Of a stretch of DNA of 64,000 nucleotides, positions 1 through 8,749 are shown piece by piece. Below the pieces are notes generated by a model. The model did not search any database. It worked only from the letters and a program-made list of their open reading frames with translations, and was not told the origin of the DNA. Within the stretch, counting starts at the first letter, position 1. Every line of letters begins with the position of its first letter. Position numbers and translations under genes: made by a program. Source of the stretch: Oricola indica (GTDB lineage: Bacteria; Pseudomonadota; Alphaproteobacteria; Rhizobiales; Rhizobiaceae); NCBI RefSeq assembly GCF_019966595.1, contig NZ_JAINFJ010000001.1:62001-126000 (forward strand), in the 5' to 3' direction.

Positions 1-330
1 CTTGCCGCCGTCCAGCACCATGATCGAGTTGTGCCGCAAATCGCCCCGCGCCAGGGGCACGCCCATGACGACGCCCGGCCCGCCATCGGCGGTATCGCCG
101 GCGAGATCCTCGACGGCTTTCTCGCAGGCGGCGAGGAAGGCCGGCTTCATGACGAGATCTTCCGGCGGATAGCCGGCGATGAACAGTTCGGTGAAGAAGA
201 CGAGATCGGCGCCGTGTCGGGCCGCGTCGGCGCGAGCCTCGCGTGCAAGGGCGAGGTTTCCGGCAATATCGCCGACAGTCGGGTTCAACTGCGCGACAGC
301 GATACGGAGAATGTCAGGAGCGGTGTTCAT
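1..330 (-). CDS. nadE: NAD+ synthase (glutamine-hydrolysing), N-terminal part, cut by window edge
   Basis: The first 110 residues of a gene whose 3' part lies outside the window. They form the start of the nitrilase-type amidase domain that releases ammonia from glutamine for the ATP-dependent conversion of deamido-NAD to NAD. Visible hallmarks are an early VAQLNPTVGD stretch and FFTELFIAGYPPEDL, in which Glu48 is the expected catalytic glutamate. The ATG is at 330. The synthetase domain cannot be seen, so the assignment rests on the amidase half alone, but the YPPEDL context is typical of NadE rather than of general nitrilases. rpsU lies upstream on the same strand. Confidence 0.9.
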   Translation of the reverse strand, partial: MNTAPDILRIAVAQLNPTVGDIAGNLALAREARADAARHGADLVFFTELFIAGYPPEDLVMKPAFLAACEKAVEDLAGDTADGGPGVVMGVPLARGDLRHNSIMVLDGGK

Positions 331-398
331 GCGCGAGCATTAGCGCGCACAGATGGTCGAGGCAATCGCGTTCGACTCATGCAGCCGAGACGCTCGCC

Positions 399-422
399 GC
401 CCGGGATTTAATCATCCCGGGC
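399..422 (-). terminator. Perfect 9-bp hairpin downstream of rpsU
   Basis: GCCCGGGAT pairs with ATCCCGGGC around a six-base loop. It lies 19 bases past the rpsU stop. Reading with rpsU, a T-run precedes the hairpin rather than following it, so it is not a textbook intrinsic terminator. It may end or stabilise the rpsU message before nadE. Confidence 0.45.
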
Positions 423-440
423 ATGCGAAAAAAATCTGGA

Positions 441-689
441 TCAGCGGCCGCGTGCGGGACGCTTGCGGCCCGGCAGCAGGCCTTCGCGCTGCGCCAGCTT
501 GCGTGCGGCCTTGCGGTTGCGGCGAACGGCTTCGCCTTTTTCGCGCGCACGCTTCTCGGACGGCTTTTCATAGGCGCGACGCGATTTCATCTCGCGGAAA
601 ACGCCTTCGCGCTGCAGTTTCTTCTTGAGCACCCGAAGTGCCTGGTCGACGTTGTTGTCTCTAACGAGAACTTGCAATGGCTTCCTCAT
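441..689 (-). CDS. rpsU: 30S ribosomal protein S21
   Basis: An 82-residue, very basic protein beginning [19 protein letters not shown], the standard S21 N-terminus, followed by the conserved [22 protein letters not shown] segment region. S21 belongs to the small ribosomal subunit and helps translation initiation. The ATG at 687-689 matches the family start; an upstream extension in frame is not typical of S21 and was excluded. The C-terminal tail rich in Arg and Lys is longer than in enterobacterial S21, as is usual in alphaproteobacteria. A GC-rich hairpin follows the stop. Confidence 0.96.
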   Translation of the reverse strand: MRKPLQVLVRDNNVDQALRVLKKKLQREGVFREMKSRRAYEKPSEKRAREKGEAVRRNRKAARKLAQREGLLPGRKRPARGR

Positions 690-1212
690 TCGGTTCGTGT
701 TCGGGCACTGCGACGAGCGCAATGCCAAGATGTTTCCGCCGTTCGCCGCAAGATCAGCGGCCTGTGGCTGGCAACAGGAGAATCGCCTGATGACGACGCG
801 CGCATGACGCTAAACCGCGCTTGTGAGCAAAACGGTATAGTTCCGTTTTACGGAAACGACCCGAGACCTGTAAGGTTTTCGGATGTCGGCGCGACGATCC
901 GATTCAGCATTTCAGCCGAACCGGTTGACGCGTATATAACGTCGCTTGCCGCGAAATGCCACGCCTGCCGGAAAAAAACACGAACCGCCGAAAGGGCGCG
1001 GAAACGAGTGCAGCCGGCGCGCGTCGAAAGCGTAAGCGGGGGCAATGCCGAAGACGGCACCCGCCTCTCCGGCTTGGCGATCCTGCGCTGACTTACGCCA
1101 TGCCGGAAAAAAACACTCGCCAGCTATGTTGGTCGATGTGTTAAATTTAATCGACAGCCCCTTGGAACATTGCGTAAATCGCCGCGAGGGACTGCTTTTT
1201 TGGAATTCTGTA
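690..1212. other. 523-bp intergenic region between divergent rpsU and the BLUF gene
   Basis: I see no convincing gene here. Open frames in this stretch have unusual composition and no family resemblance. It should carry the rpsU promoter (reading left) and the BLUF gene promoter (reading right). It also contains an exact 16-base direct repeat, described separately. Confidence 0.6.
966..1116. repeat. 16-bp direct repeat, two copies 135 bp apart
   Basis: TGCCGGAAAAAAACAC occurs at 966-981 and again at 1101-1116 with no mismatch. Both copies lie in the gap between rpsU and the BLUF gene, and both are GC-rich followed by seven A residues. They could be regulator-binding sites or the footprint of a small duplication. 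No function is shown. Confidence 0.6.
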
Positions 1213-1542
1213 ATGTACCGCCTTTTTTATGTCAGTTCGGCCCGTCCGGACATGCAATCAATCGATATCGATACGCTTGTGAACGCCGCGTCGATGAAGA
1301 ACCCGTCGCTCGGAATTACGGGCGCGCTCGGCTATGACGGCAAGCGTTTCGCCCAGATCCTTGAAGGGGCGAAAGAGGATGTTCTCGCGCTGATGGATGT
1401 CATCCGGTCCGACAATCGCCATTCCGGCATCGTCGTCATGGACGAAAAGTCGGTCGAGGGCCGTGTTTACGACGGTTGGGGATTGAAGCAATTGGACGGA
1501 CTGATTTTCGAGCACTTCGAAAGCGCCATGGCCGAGGCATGA
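1213..1542 (+). CDS. Short BLUF-domain blue-light photoreceptor
   Basis: A 109-residue protein consisting almost only of a BLUF domain, which binds FAD and senses blue light. The spacing of key residues matches AppA exactly: Tyr6, Asn30 and Gln48 correspond to AppA Tyr21, Asn45 and Gln63, and Trp89 corresponds to Trp104. The motifs LGITGAL and FAQILEG are clear. The position matching AppA Met106 is Leu91, so the Trp/Met switch segment differs. There is no attached output domain, so the protein probably signals through a partner. The ATG at 1213 starts right at the beta-1 strand. The hemerythrin-like gene converges on it with a 3-base gap. Confidence 0.9.
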   Translation: MYRLFYVSSARPDMQSIDIDTLVNAASMKNPSLGITGALGYDGKRFAQILEGAKEDVLALMDVIRSDNRHSGIVVMDEKSVEGRVYDGWGLKQLDGLIFEHFESAMAEA

Positions 1543-1545
1543 CGA

Positions 1546-2136
1546 TTACATCAGTCCGAGCTTGGCCTCTCCACGATCCAGAATCACCGGAACGATCAGG
1601 TCTTCCTCGTCTTCGAGGTGCCTGAGCAGCATCGCGACGAGGTCTTCGGTGTCCTTCGCATAGGCATCGGCGGCGTAGCGCGCCGCGTCACGCCCTTCAC
1701 CGAGCTTGCCGAGAAAGCCGTTGGCGCCATGTGCGTTCCGCTCCAGCGCGTCGTGAATGACGTGATGGTCGTTGTCCAGCAGATCGAAACCGCGCTTCAA
1801 CCCGGATTCCGCACGCGTGAAAACGGGGAAATAGTGCATGTCCTCGATCTGGTGATGCCCGTGCAACTGCTGCAGGAAGAATTGCAGCCTCGGCACGAAG
1901 AAGGACGCGAAGGGCTGCGCCTCGAGTTGCCCTTCCCTGTAGTCGGAGACTGACTGGGTGAGCATGCCGCCCAGTTCGCGGAACATGTCGTGGCGCTGCA
2001 GCCAGAACTGCGCCATGCCGCCGAGATTCTCGTGCGCCTGCCACTGATCGCGCGGATAGCGCTCCAGGAGATAACGCAAATCTTCGGGCAGGCCGGAACG
2101 GTGGCCGAGCAGGAGTTGGGGATCGATATCGCTCAT
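1546..2136 (-). CDS. Hemerythrin-like (HHE) domain protein
   Basis: A 196-residue, mostly helical soluble protein with the ligand pattern of hemerythrin HHE domains. His94/His95 and Glu98 lie in HGHHQIEDMHYFP, His124/His125 and His128 in DNDHHVIHD, and His173 and Glu177 in LLRHLEDEEDLIVP. Such proteins bind a non-haem di-iron centre and are linked to oxygen or nitric-oxide sensing and iron handling; the exact role here is unknown. The first third, before the ligand region, is longer than in single-domain bacteriohemerythrins. It ends 3 bases from the convergent BLUF gene. Confidence 0.85.
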   Translation of the reverse strand: MSDIDPQLLLGHRSGLPEDLRYLLERYPRDQWQAHENLGGMAQFWLQRHDMFRELGGMLTQSVSDYREGQLEAQPFASFFVPRLQFFLQQLHGHHQIEDMHYFPVFTRAESGLKRGFDLLDNDHHVIHDALERNAHGANGFLGKLGEGRDAARYAADAYAKDTEDLVAMLLRHLEDEEDLIVPVILDRGEAKLGLM

Positions 2137-2177
2137 GACCGCCTATTTGCCTGCCCGCGCCACCGCTTCAAGGGGCA

Positions 2178-2975
2178 TTAGTGAAAGAACCAGGAATCCC
2201 AGGCGAAATATCCGTATTGCCGCGAGTGGTGCGCCCGTTCCGGCTTCGGCGCATCACCGGCCGCGCCATAGGCGAAGAACAATGGCAGGAGATGCTCGTC
2301 GGTCGGGTGATTGTCGGCAATGAAAGGCGCGCGGGCCCGCCAGTCAAGGATCGCCTCCGTATCGCCCTTCGCGAACTGCTCGGCGAACCATTCGGTAAAC
2401 GCCTCGATCTTGCCCGGAAGCTCCGGGTCGGGATCGCGGCCATAACGGATCGACGCGAAAACCGCCCGCAGATTATGCGTGATGTGGCCGGAACCGAGAA
2501 GGAGGATCCCCTCCGCGCGCAAAGGCGCCAGCGCCTTGCCGAGCGCAAAGTGATAGGCAGCGTCGCGGTTCGGGTCGATGGACAACTGGACGACCGGGAT
2601 ATCGGCATCGGGCCAGGCGAGGATCAGCGGATTCCAGGCACCATGATCGTAGCCGCGCTCAGGCGCGATACGTGGATTGAGGCCCGCATCCGCGAGGATC
2701 TGGGCGATCCGCATGCCGAGTTCAGGCTCGCCCGGCGCCGGATAGACCTTTTCGTAAAGCTCCTGCTGGAAACCGCCGAAGTCGTAGATCATGCCGGGGT
2801 TGGGATCGGTCACGACGACCGGTCCATCGGTCTCGAAATGCGCCGACACCATGACGATCGCCTTCGGCTTCGGAACGAGCGAGCCGAGCGATTTCAGGAA
2901 ATCGTGCGCTTCGGACGGTTCAATGACGACATTCGGTCCGCCATGGGACACGAAAACACTGGGCATTGCAGACAT
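2178..2975 (-). CDS. Class III extradiol ring-cleavage dioxygenase-like protein (DODA/YgiD family)
   Basis: A 265-residue protein starting MSAMPSVFVSHGGPN, the opening of the 4,5-DOPA-dioxygenase/YgiD family. Metal-ligand histidines are expected at His11 (VSHGGP), in the GYDHGAWNPL stretch, and in the GSGHITHNLR stretch. YgiD-type enzymes cleave catechols such as DOPA using zinc or iron; the natural substrate is not certain. The start at 2975 is chosen because GGAG lies seven bases upstream; a longer reading frame to 3032 lacks such a site. Neighbours (GFA protein, hemerythrin) do not define a pathway. Confidence 0.88.
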   Translation of the reverse strand: MSAMPSVFVSHGGPNVVIEPSEAHDFLKSLGSLVPKPKAIVMVSAHFETDGPVVVTDPNPGMIYDFGGFQQELYEKVYPAPGEPELGMRIAQILADAGLNPRIAPERGYDHGAWNPLILAWPDADIPVVQLSIDPNRDAAYHFALGKALAPLRAEGILLLGSGHITHNLRAVFASIRYGRDPDPELPGKIEAFTEWFAEQFAKGDTEAILDWRARAPFIADNHPTDEHLLPLFFAYGAAGDAPKPERAHHSRQYGYFAWDSWFFH

Positions 2976-3068
2976 CGTCAGTCTCCTTTGCAATGGAGAT
3001 AGTATGGTCCGCCACGCGATGCGAGTGGACAATCGGCGACTTTGCGTTCAACAAATGAGAACAAGTGA

Positions 3069-3458
3069 TCAGCGCTGCGGGAACTGCGGCAGGCCGTCGC
3101 CGATATCGTAATAATCGCCCTTGTCGGCGACATGGATGTGATGGCCGGCCACAAGGCCCGTTGGCTTGTCGAACGAACCCGCCATGATCGCGGTCCTGTC
3201 GCTGTCATTGGCCTTCCAGAACAAGAGAGACCCGCAGGTCTTGCAGAAGCCGCGCCGAGCCGTATCCGAAGCGGCGTACCAGGTCAGGTTTTCGGAGCCG
3301 GTGACGGTCAGTTGATCGTCGTCGCACGCCGTGGCGGCGACGAAATGACCCGTCTGGCGTCGACATTGTTCGCAATGACAGAAATGAACAGCGCGGACCG
3401 GACCGTTCACAGAATAGGTCACCGCCCCACAGTGACAGCGACCGCTCCGCTTTTCCAT
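3069..3458 (-). CDS. GFA (CENP-V) fold zinc protein
   Basis: A 129-residue protein with the cysteine layout of the glutathione-dependent formaldehyde-activating enzyme family: Cys8 and Cys10 (CHC), Cys27, Cys29 and Cys32 (CHCEQC), and Cys72 and Cys75 (CKTC). These bind zinc. Only some members use S-hydroxymethylglutathione and most have no known substrate, so a general call is preferred. The length is normal for the family. It is encoded between the dioxygenase and DAHP synthase genes on the same strand, but a strong terminator separates it from the latter. Confidence 0.88.
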   Translation of the reverse strand: MEKRSGRCHCGAVTYSVNGPVRAVHFCHCEQCRRQTGHFVAATACDDDQLTVTGSENLTWYAASDTARRGFCKTCGSLLFWKANDSDRTAIMAGSFDKPTGLVAGHHIHVADKGDYYDIGDGLPQFPQR

Positions 3459-3475
3459 TTCGATCTCCCCGAATG

Positions 3476-3505
3476 AAAACGGGGACGATCATGGACCGTC
3501 CCCGC
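3476..3505 (-). terminator. Rho-independent terminator after DAHP synthase
   Basis: Reading on the - strand, CGGGGACG and CGTCCCCG form a stem around a nine-base loop, followed at once by TTTTC. It lies about 40 bases past the DAHP synthase stop and just before the GFA gene start. This is a classical intrinsic terminator. Confidence 0.85.
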
Positions 3506-3545
3506 TCAAATCGATTGCCGCCACGCGACGTGCGGTTGTCGCAGC

Positions 3546-4931
3546 TTATGCGTTGACCGCGATACGGTTGTCACCATTGCCGTTGCTGCGGCCCTGCTTG
3601 AGGTTTTCCGCGATCAGGAAAGCCAGTTCCAGCGCCTGGTCGGCGTTGAGGCGCGGGTCGCAATGGGTGTGGTAACGGTCGGACAACTCTTCCTCCGACA
3701 CGGCACGCGCGCCGCCGGTGCATTCGGTGACGTTCTTGCCGGTCATCTCGACATGGATACCGCCGGGATAGGTGCCCTCGGCGCGGTGGACGTCGAAGAA
3801 GCTTTCCACTTCCGACAGGATCCGCTCGAACGGACGCGTCTTGTAGCGATTGGCCGTGATCGTGTTGCCGTGCATCGGATCGCAGGACCACACAACCTTC
3901 TTGCCTTCGCGTTCGACGGCGCGGATCAGGCGCGGCAGGTGCTCTTCGACCTTGTCATGTCCGAAACGTGCGATCAGCGTCAGACGGCCCGGTTCGTTCG
4001 TCGGATTGAGAATGTCGATCAAGTTGATCAGGTCGTCAGCCTGCAGCGACGGCCCGCATTTCAGCCCGATCGGGTTCTTGATGCCGCGGCAGAACTCGAC
4101 ATGCGCATGGTCGGCCTGACGGGTGCGGTCACCGATCCAGATCATGTGGCCGGAAGTCGCGTACCAGTCGCCCGACGTCGAATCCACGCGGGTCAGCGCT
4201 TCCTCGTAGCCGAGCAGCAGCGCTTCATGGCTGGTGTAGAAATCCGTCTCGCGCAGCTTGGCGTAGTTTTCCGAGGTAATGCCGACGGAGCGCATGAAGT
4301 CCATCGTCTCGGAGATGCGATCGGCCAGCGCCTCGTAGCGTTCACCCTGCGGGCTTTCGCCGACGAAGCCCATCATCCACTGATGGACGTTTTCGAGATT
4401 GGCGAAACCGCCCTGCGCGAAAGCGCGCAACAGGTTCAGCGTCGCCGCCGACTGGCGATACGCCATTTCCTGGCGGTTCGGATCGGGAATGCGCGACTCC
4501 GGCGTGAAGTCGATGCCATTGATGATATCGCCCCGGTATGACGGCAGTTCCGCGCCGTCCTGCTTCTCGATATCCGAGGAGCGCGGCTTGGCGAACTGGC
4601 CTGCGATGCGGCCGACCTTGACCACCGGCTTGGAGCCGCCGAAGGTCAGAACGACGGCCATCTGGAGGAAGACACGGAAGAAGTCGCGGATATTGTCGGC
4701 GCCATGTTCGGCGAAGCTCTCGGCGCAGTCACCGCCCTGCAGCAGAAAACTCCTGCCCTCACAGACTTCGGCCAGCTGTCTCTTGAGCGCACGCGCCTCA
4801 CCTGCAAATACGAGCGGCGGATAGGTCCGCAGACGGGCCTCGACCTCTTCCAGCACATTGGCGTCCGGATAGGCCGGGACCTGCAGGATCGGCTTTGCTC
4901 TCCAACTGTCAGGTGTCCACGTCGTTGCCAT
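3546..4931 (-). CDS. 3-deoxy-7-phosphoheptulonate synthase, class II (plant type)
   Basis: A 461-residue class II DAHP synthase, which condenses phosphoenolpyruvate with erythrose 4-phosphate at the entry of the shikimate pathway. Typical stretches are [24 protein letters not shown], the segment around [21 protein letters not shown] and [18 protein letters not shown]. Length and N-terminus ([14 protein letters not shown]) fit the family, so the ATG at 4931 is preferred over one five codons earlier. A rho-independent terminator follows. Confidence 0.96.
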   Translation of the reverse strand: MATTWTPDSWRAKPILQVPAYPDANVLEEVEARLRTYPPLVFAGEARALKRQLAEVCEGRSFLLQGGDCAESFAEHGADNIRDFFRVFLQMAVVLTFGGSKPVVKVGRIAGQFAKPRSSDIEKQDGAELPSYRGDIINGIDFTPESRIPDPNRQEMAYRQSAATLNLLRAFAQGGFANLENVHQWMMGFVGESPQGERYEALADRISETMDFMRSVGITSENYAKLRETDFYTSHEALLLGYEEALTRVDSTSGDWYATSGHMIWIGDRTRQADHAHVEFCRGIKNPIGLKCGPSLQADDLINLIDILNPTNEPGRLTLIARFGHDKVEEHLPRLIRAVEREGKKVVWSCDPMHGNTITANRYKTRPFERILSEVESFFDVHRAEGTYPGGIHVEMTGKNVTECTGGARAVSEEELSDRYHTHCDPRLNADQALELAFLIAENLKQGRSNGNGDNRIAVNA

Positions 4932-5065
4932 TTTACTCACTCGCATTCGATTTAACGGGTTGCCGACGGCGGCAGCACAATATCTGGCTGCTCCGCCGTC
5001 GCGCCCCTATACGGGAAAGTAATCGGCGATTCCAGCCTGTATGTCGGGGAAACGTCCTTGGGGGG

Positions 5066-5740
5066 TCAGGCCGGTTCGCGGTATTTCACACCATGCGCGG
5101 CAAGGGCATCGTCGATTAGCGCGCGCTGTTCTTCGCTCAGCGTCACGCTGCGCATGTAACGCGGTATGTCGCGATCGCGAATGATCGGCGTGTCGTCGAA
5201 TGCATGCGTGTCGGCGATGAAATCCTTCACAGCCTCCGCGCCATACTCGAAAAGATAGCCTTGCAGGACCGCGTCGAGATAGCTCTGCAGGATGGCATGG
5301 CCGGTGCCCGCGGCGATCTCCTGCTTGCCCTCGTAAATATAGACAGGCACGTCGAACGCGATGTCGGTGGCGACCGTAATCCTGTCCATTCCGACGACGC
5401 GGCGGTGATAATTGAATTCGCGCTCATCCAGCGCGGGAAGGTTTTCCAGCCGATCGAAGACCAAGAGGCCCGGCAGGACATGCTCGGGGTCGTTCTCCGC
5501 CCTGACACTCAGAAGCGAGATTGGATCGTCGGTGTGCTCCGGACGGCCCTGCCAATGCCGGCGCCAGCCGCGAACCGAAGCCCTCACCGCGCCGAAGATC
5601 GCGGTTCGGTGGGTGTCTCGGTTGACCAGCGAGCCATAGCCGAAATAGGCGAAGACCGCGCCATCGGCGGCAGCCCGGTGAAGATTGTCGATTTGCTCGG
5701 GACTCATGATGTTCGGTCGGGGTTTCACTCCCCCAGACAT
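5066..5740 (-). CDS. Gamma-glutamylcyclotransferase-fold protein
   Basis: A 224-residue protein with the glycine loop FAYFGYGSLVN near residue 30 and an LDEREF stretch that would carry the catalytic glutamate. This is the pattern of the GGCT/AIG2/ChaC-like fold. Members cyclise gamma-glutamyl groups, for example from glutathione, but many are uncharacterised. Placement next to glutathione reductase is suggestive, though the genes have separate reading units. The first ATG (5740) has GTGAGGG upstream; a second ATG twelve codons in is possible. Confidence 0.78.
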   Translation of the reverse strand: MSGGVKPRPNIMSPEQIDNLHRAAADGAVFAYFGYGSLVNRDTHRTAIFGAVRASVRGWRRHWQGRPEHTDDPISLLSVRAENDPEHVLPGLLVFDRLENLPALDEREFNYHRRVVGMDRITVATDIAFDVPVYIYEGKQEIAAGTGHAILQSYLDAVLQGYLFEYGAEAVKDFIADTHAFDDTPIIRDRDIPRYMRSVTLSEEQRALIDDALAAHGVKYREPA

Positions 5741-5774
5741 AAGGCCCTCACCCCGGCCGGTTCAAGGGGCCGCG

Positions 5775-7166
5775 TCAGTCGACGCGGCTTCCGTTTCTGA
5801 CCCGGTAGGTCGGCGCATACATCGTCACCAGTTCCTCCGCCGCGGTGGGATGAACCGCCATCGTCGCGTCGAAAACGTCCTTGGTGCAGCGCGCCTTGAG
5901 CGAGATGCCCAGCAATTGCGCCATTTCGCCGGCGCCCGGTCCGATCACATGCGCGCCAACGACAATGCGGCTTTCTGCATCGACAATCAGCTTCATCAGC
6001 ATCTTCTCGTCGCGGCCGGCCAGGATGTTGTGCATCGGCCGGAAGCTCGCGCGATAGACCTCCAGTTCCGAATACCGCTCCGCCGCGGCCGATTCCGTCA
6101 GGCCTACCGTGCCGATTTCCGGCTGCGAGAACACGGCCGTCGCGACAGTGTCGTAGTCCGGCACGGTCGGATTGTCCTTGAAGGCGGTTTCCAGGAAACA
6201 CATCGCCTCGTGAATGGCGACCGGCGTCAGCTGCATCCGGTTCGTCACGTCGCCGACCGCCCAGATATTCTCGACCGATGTGCGCGAGTAATTGTCGACA
6301 ACAATCGCACCCCGGACGTCGAGTTCGACACCGGCATGGCGCATGCCGAGATTCTCGGTGTTCGGAACGCGGCCGATCGCCAGCATGATCTGATCGACGG
6401 CGATCGCCTCCCCGCCTGACAGATGCGCGTCCAGCCGGCCATCCGGCCGTTTCTCGACCTTTTCCAGGATCTGGTGACAGACGACCTTGATGCCCTTGGC
6501 GATCATCGTTTCCTGAAGATGGTCGCGCAGATCCTCGTCGAAGCCGCCAAGGATCTTCTGGCCGCGATAGACGAGCGTCGTATCGACGCCGAGCCCGTGG
6601 AAGATGTTGGCGAATTCGACGGCGATGTAACCGCCGCCCTCGACGATGACCGCCTTCGGCAATTCCTCCAGATGGAAGGCGCCGTTCGACGAGATGCAGT
6701 ATTCGTGACCGGGCAGCGCATCATGCAGATTGGGGCGGCCGCCGACCGCGACAAGGATCTGGTCCGCTGTGACGGTCTCGCCGGTCGCCTCCAGCAGCAC
6801 CTCGTGCGGCGATACAAGCTTCGCGCGGGTCTCGTGGATGGTGACGCCGTTCCCTTCCAGCCCCTTGCGATAAAGGCCCTCCAGACGGGCGATTTCCGCA
6901 TCCTTGGCCGCAATCAGGGTCGGCCAGTCGAACGCGGTCTCGCCGACGCTCCAGCCATAGCCGGGAGCATCCTCGAAATGCTCGGAGAACTGGGACGCAT
7001 AAACGAAGAGCTTTTTCGGCACGCATCCGCGAATCACGCAGGTCCCGCCCATGCGGTATTCCTCGGCGAGGCCGACACGCTTGCCCATCGCGCCGGCGAG
7101 CCGCGCCGCGCGTACGCCGCCGGAACCCCCGCCGATAACAAAGAGGTCGTAGTCGTACTGCGTCAT
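5775..7166 (-). CDS. gor: Glutathione-disulfide reductase
   Basis: A 463-residue FAD flavoprotein that reduces oxidised glutathione with NADPH in the cytoplasm. The N-terminal FAD loop is VIGGGSGGVRAAR, and the redox-active disulfide is Cys43/Cys48 in GGTCVIRGCVPKK. The second Rossmann loop is GGGYIAVEFA, and the C-terminal HPTAAEE carries the catalytic His that acts across the dimer. The start at 7166 fits the family and has GGAG nine bases upstream; an in-frame extension to 7211 is not typical. It is downstream of a DUF2059 gene but separated by a strong terminator. Confidence 0.95.
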   Translation of the reverse strand: MTQYDYDLFVIGGGSGGVRAARLAGAMGKRVGLAEEYRMGGTCVIRGCVPKKLFVYASQFSEHFEDAPGYGWSVGETAFDWPTLIAAKDAEIARLEGLYRKGLEGNGVTIHETRAKLVSPHEVLLEATGETVTADQILVAVGGRPNLHDALPGHEYCISSNGAFHLEELPKAVIVEGGGYIAVEFANIFHGLGVDTTLVYRGQKILGGFDEDLRDHLQETMIAKGIKVVCHQILEKVEKRPDGRLDAHLSGGEAIAVDQIMLAIGRVPNTENLGMRHAGVELDVRGAIVVDNYSRTSVENIWAVGDVTNRMQLTPVAIHEAMCFLETAFKDNPTVPDYDTVATAVFSQPEIGTVGLTESAAAERYSELEVYRASFRPMHNILAGRDEKMLMKLIVDAESRIVVGAHVIGPGAGEMAQLLGISLKARCTKDVFDATMAVHPTAAEELVTMYAPTYRVRNGSRVD

Positions 7167-7227
7167 GAACCGCGTCTCCAGATGAATGTCGCCTCGTATC
7201 GGACGGGCCATCGCTTAGAGGATCGGG

Positions 7228-7263
7228 CGAAAAAACAAAAGGCCCGGCACAATGGCCGGGCCC
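7228..7263 (-). terminator. Rho-independent terminator after the DUF2059 gene
   Basis: On the - strand, GGCCCGGC and GCCGGGCC form an 8-bp stem around six bases. The stem is followed by TTTTGTTTTTT. It separates the DUF2059 gene from gor. Confidence 0.88.
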
Positions 7264-7285
7264 AAAACACTCATGCGAACGGCAA

Positions 7286-7843
7286 TCAGTTCTGCGTGGC
7301 GCCGTTCGTCGTGTCCGGCGCGGCGGTGTCGGTGTTGGCCCGCAGCCCTGCCGAGTTCAGCGACTTGGAAACGCTTTCGAGAAGATCGCGCTCGATACCG
7401 CGTTTCCAGATGCCCGCCGCATTGTTGATTTCACGCGCCGCGATCGGGCCGTTCTGCAAGAGTTTCTTGCCGGCCTCCGAATTGTAGAACTCGGTGATCG
7501 CGTTCAGTTCGTCTTCGCTGAAGGCAGCGGCATAAATACGGGCGGCCTCGTTTTCGAGGTCGGCGCGCCGCGCGGCCAGTTTGAACGCTTCCTCGTCGAC
7601 GGTCTCGGTGATCGCGACTTCGAGATCGAGATTGCTGGCGATCAGGCGCGCCTTGAGCTGCTCTGCGGCGGCCGGAAGGATCGCGTCATAGGCGTCGGTC
7701 GCATCGACGGCCGCGACAGCCGCGCGGGCGGCGGCGAAATGCGATTCGGAAATGTCCTGCGCCAGCGCCGCGGGCGACATGGCCACCGCGAGCGCAAGTC
7801 CGGCAACGGCATTGCGGAAAGTCTTGACTGCCAGAAACTTCAT
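7286..7843 (-). CDS. Secreted DUF2059 protein
   Basis: A 185-residue protein with a clear signal peptide: a charged start, a hydrophobic core, and a likely cut after Ala28 (AALA-Q). The mature part is helical and matches the DUF2059 pattern, including FSEDELNAITEFYNSEAGKK, a stretch common to this family of periplasmic proteins of unknown function. The C-terminal tail is low-complexity (Thr, Asn, Ala). It is followed by a strong terminator and preceded by rpiA on the same strand, with a 53-base gap. Confidence 0.85.
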   Translation of the reverse strand: MKFLAVKTFRNAVAGLALAVAMSPAALAQDISESHFAAARAAVAAVDATDAYDAILPAAAEQLKARLIASNLDLEVAITETVDEEAFKLAARRADLENEAARIYAAAFSEDELNAITEFYNSEAGKKLLQNGPIAAREINNAAGIWKRGIERDLLESVSKSLNSAGLRANTDTAAPDTTNGATQN

Positions 7844-7896
7844 GATCTCGATCTACTCCAATTCCCCAGTATGATTGTGCGAGCGATTGCGCGCCG

Positions 7897-8598
7897 TCAA
7901 TCGGCCGGCGCTTCAAGCGTGCGTACAGAATCCTTCCCGGCGACGACGGCAAGCGACGTCATGCCGATGAACATGCCGTGCTCCACGACGCCCGGGATCG
8001 CAAATAACGCGTCGGACAAAGCCTTTGGGTCCGAAATGTGGCCGAATGATGCGTCCAGGATGAAGTGTCCGCCATCCGTTTCGTAGGGTTGCCCGTCGCG
8101 AACACGCAAGCGCAACTGGCCTGAATAGCCAAGGCCCGCATAGGCTTCGGCGATATCCTGGCGCGTCGCCTCGAGCCCGAACGGATTGATCTCGATCGGC
8201 AGCGGAAACGCGCCGAGCGCCGGGACGAGTTTGCTCTCGTCCGCGATGACGATGAATTTCGCCGACGCGTGGGCGACGATCTTCTCGCGCAGCAGCGCGC
8301 CGCCTCCGCCCTTCGTCAGGTTCAGGCCCGGGTCGATTTCGTCCGCCCCGTCGATGCACAGGTCGAGACGCGGCGTGTCGTCCAGCGTGGTCAGCGGAAC
8401 GCCAAGTTCGAGACAGAGACGCGCCGTACGCTCCGATGTCGGCACACCGGTGACCTTGAAACCGTCGCCGACCTTTTCGGCGAGCAGATGGACGAATGCC
8501 TCCGCCGTGCTGCCCGTTCCGATGCCGAGCTTCATGCCGTTCTCGACATGCGACAATGCGGTCTGCGCCGCGGCGATTTTCAGCTGGTCCTGTGACAT
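7897..8598 (-). CDS. rpiA: Ribose-5-phosphate isomerase A
   Basis: A 233-residue enzyme that interconverts ribose 5-phosphate and ribulose 5-phosphate. The family motifs are present in order: [12 protein letters not shown] (phosphate loop), [12 protein letters not shown] (with the catalytic Asp), [12 protein letters not shown] (with the catalytic Glu region), and [11 protein letters not shown]. Length is normal. It is divergent from gph, with about 150 bases between. Confidence 0.96.
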   Translation of the reverse strand: MSQDQLKIAAAQTALSHVENGMKLGIGTGSTAEAFVHLLAEKVGDGFKVTGVPTSERTARLCLELGVPLTTLDDTPRLDLCIDGADEIDPGLNLTKGGGGALLREKIVAHASAKFIVIADESKLVPALGAFPLPIEINPFGLEATRQDIAEAYAGLGYSGQLRLRVRDGQPYETDGGHFILDASFGHISDPKALSDALFAIPGVVEHGMFIGMTSLAVVAGKDSVRTLEAPAD

Positions 8599-8749
8599 AT
8601 ACAGGCTTTTCCCCGATTGAGCCGGGACCGGTTATCATGCCGCCGCCCCCTCGCCAACCTGCAATCGCCCCCTTCCCCGGCGCATTGGCGTTGCAATGCG
8701 GGTCCTGCCGCACTAACCCGGACGCCGGACAACCCGAACGGAGCAATCG

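Noticed and set aside
690..1212. cspA-like or other small gene upstream of rpsU
   Set aside because: No cold-shock motif or other recognisable coding pattern was found in any frame.
6423..7487. 354-codon + strand frame over gor
   Set aside because: It is the antisense of the glutathione reductase gene and has no family features.
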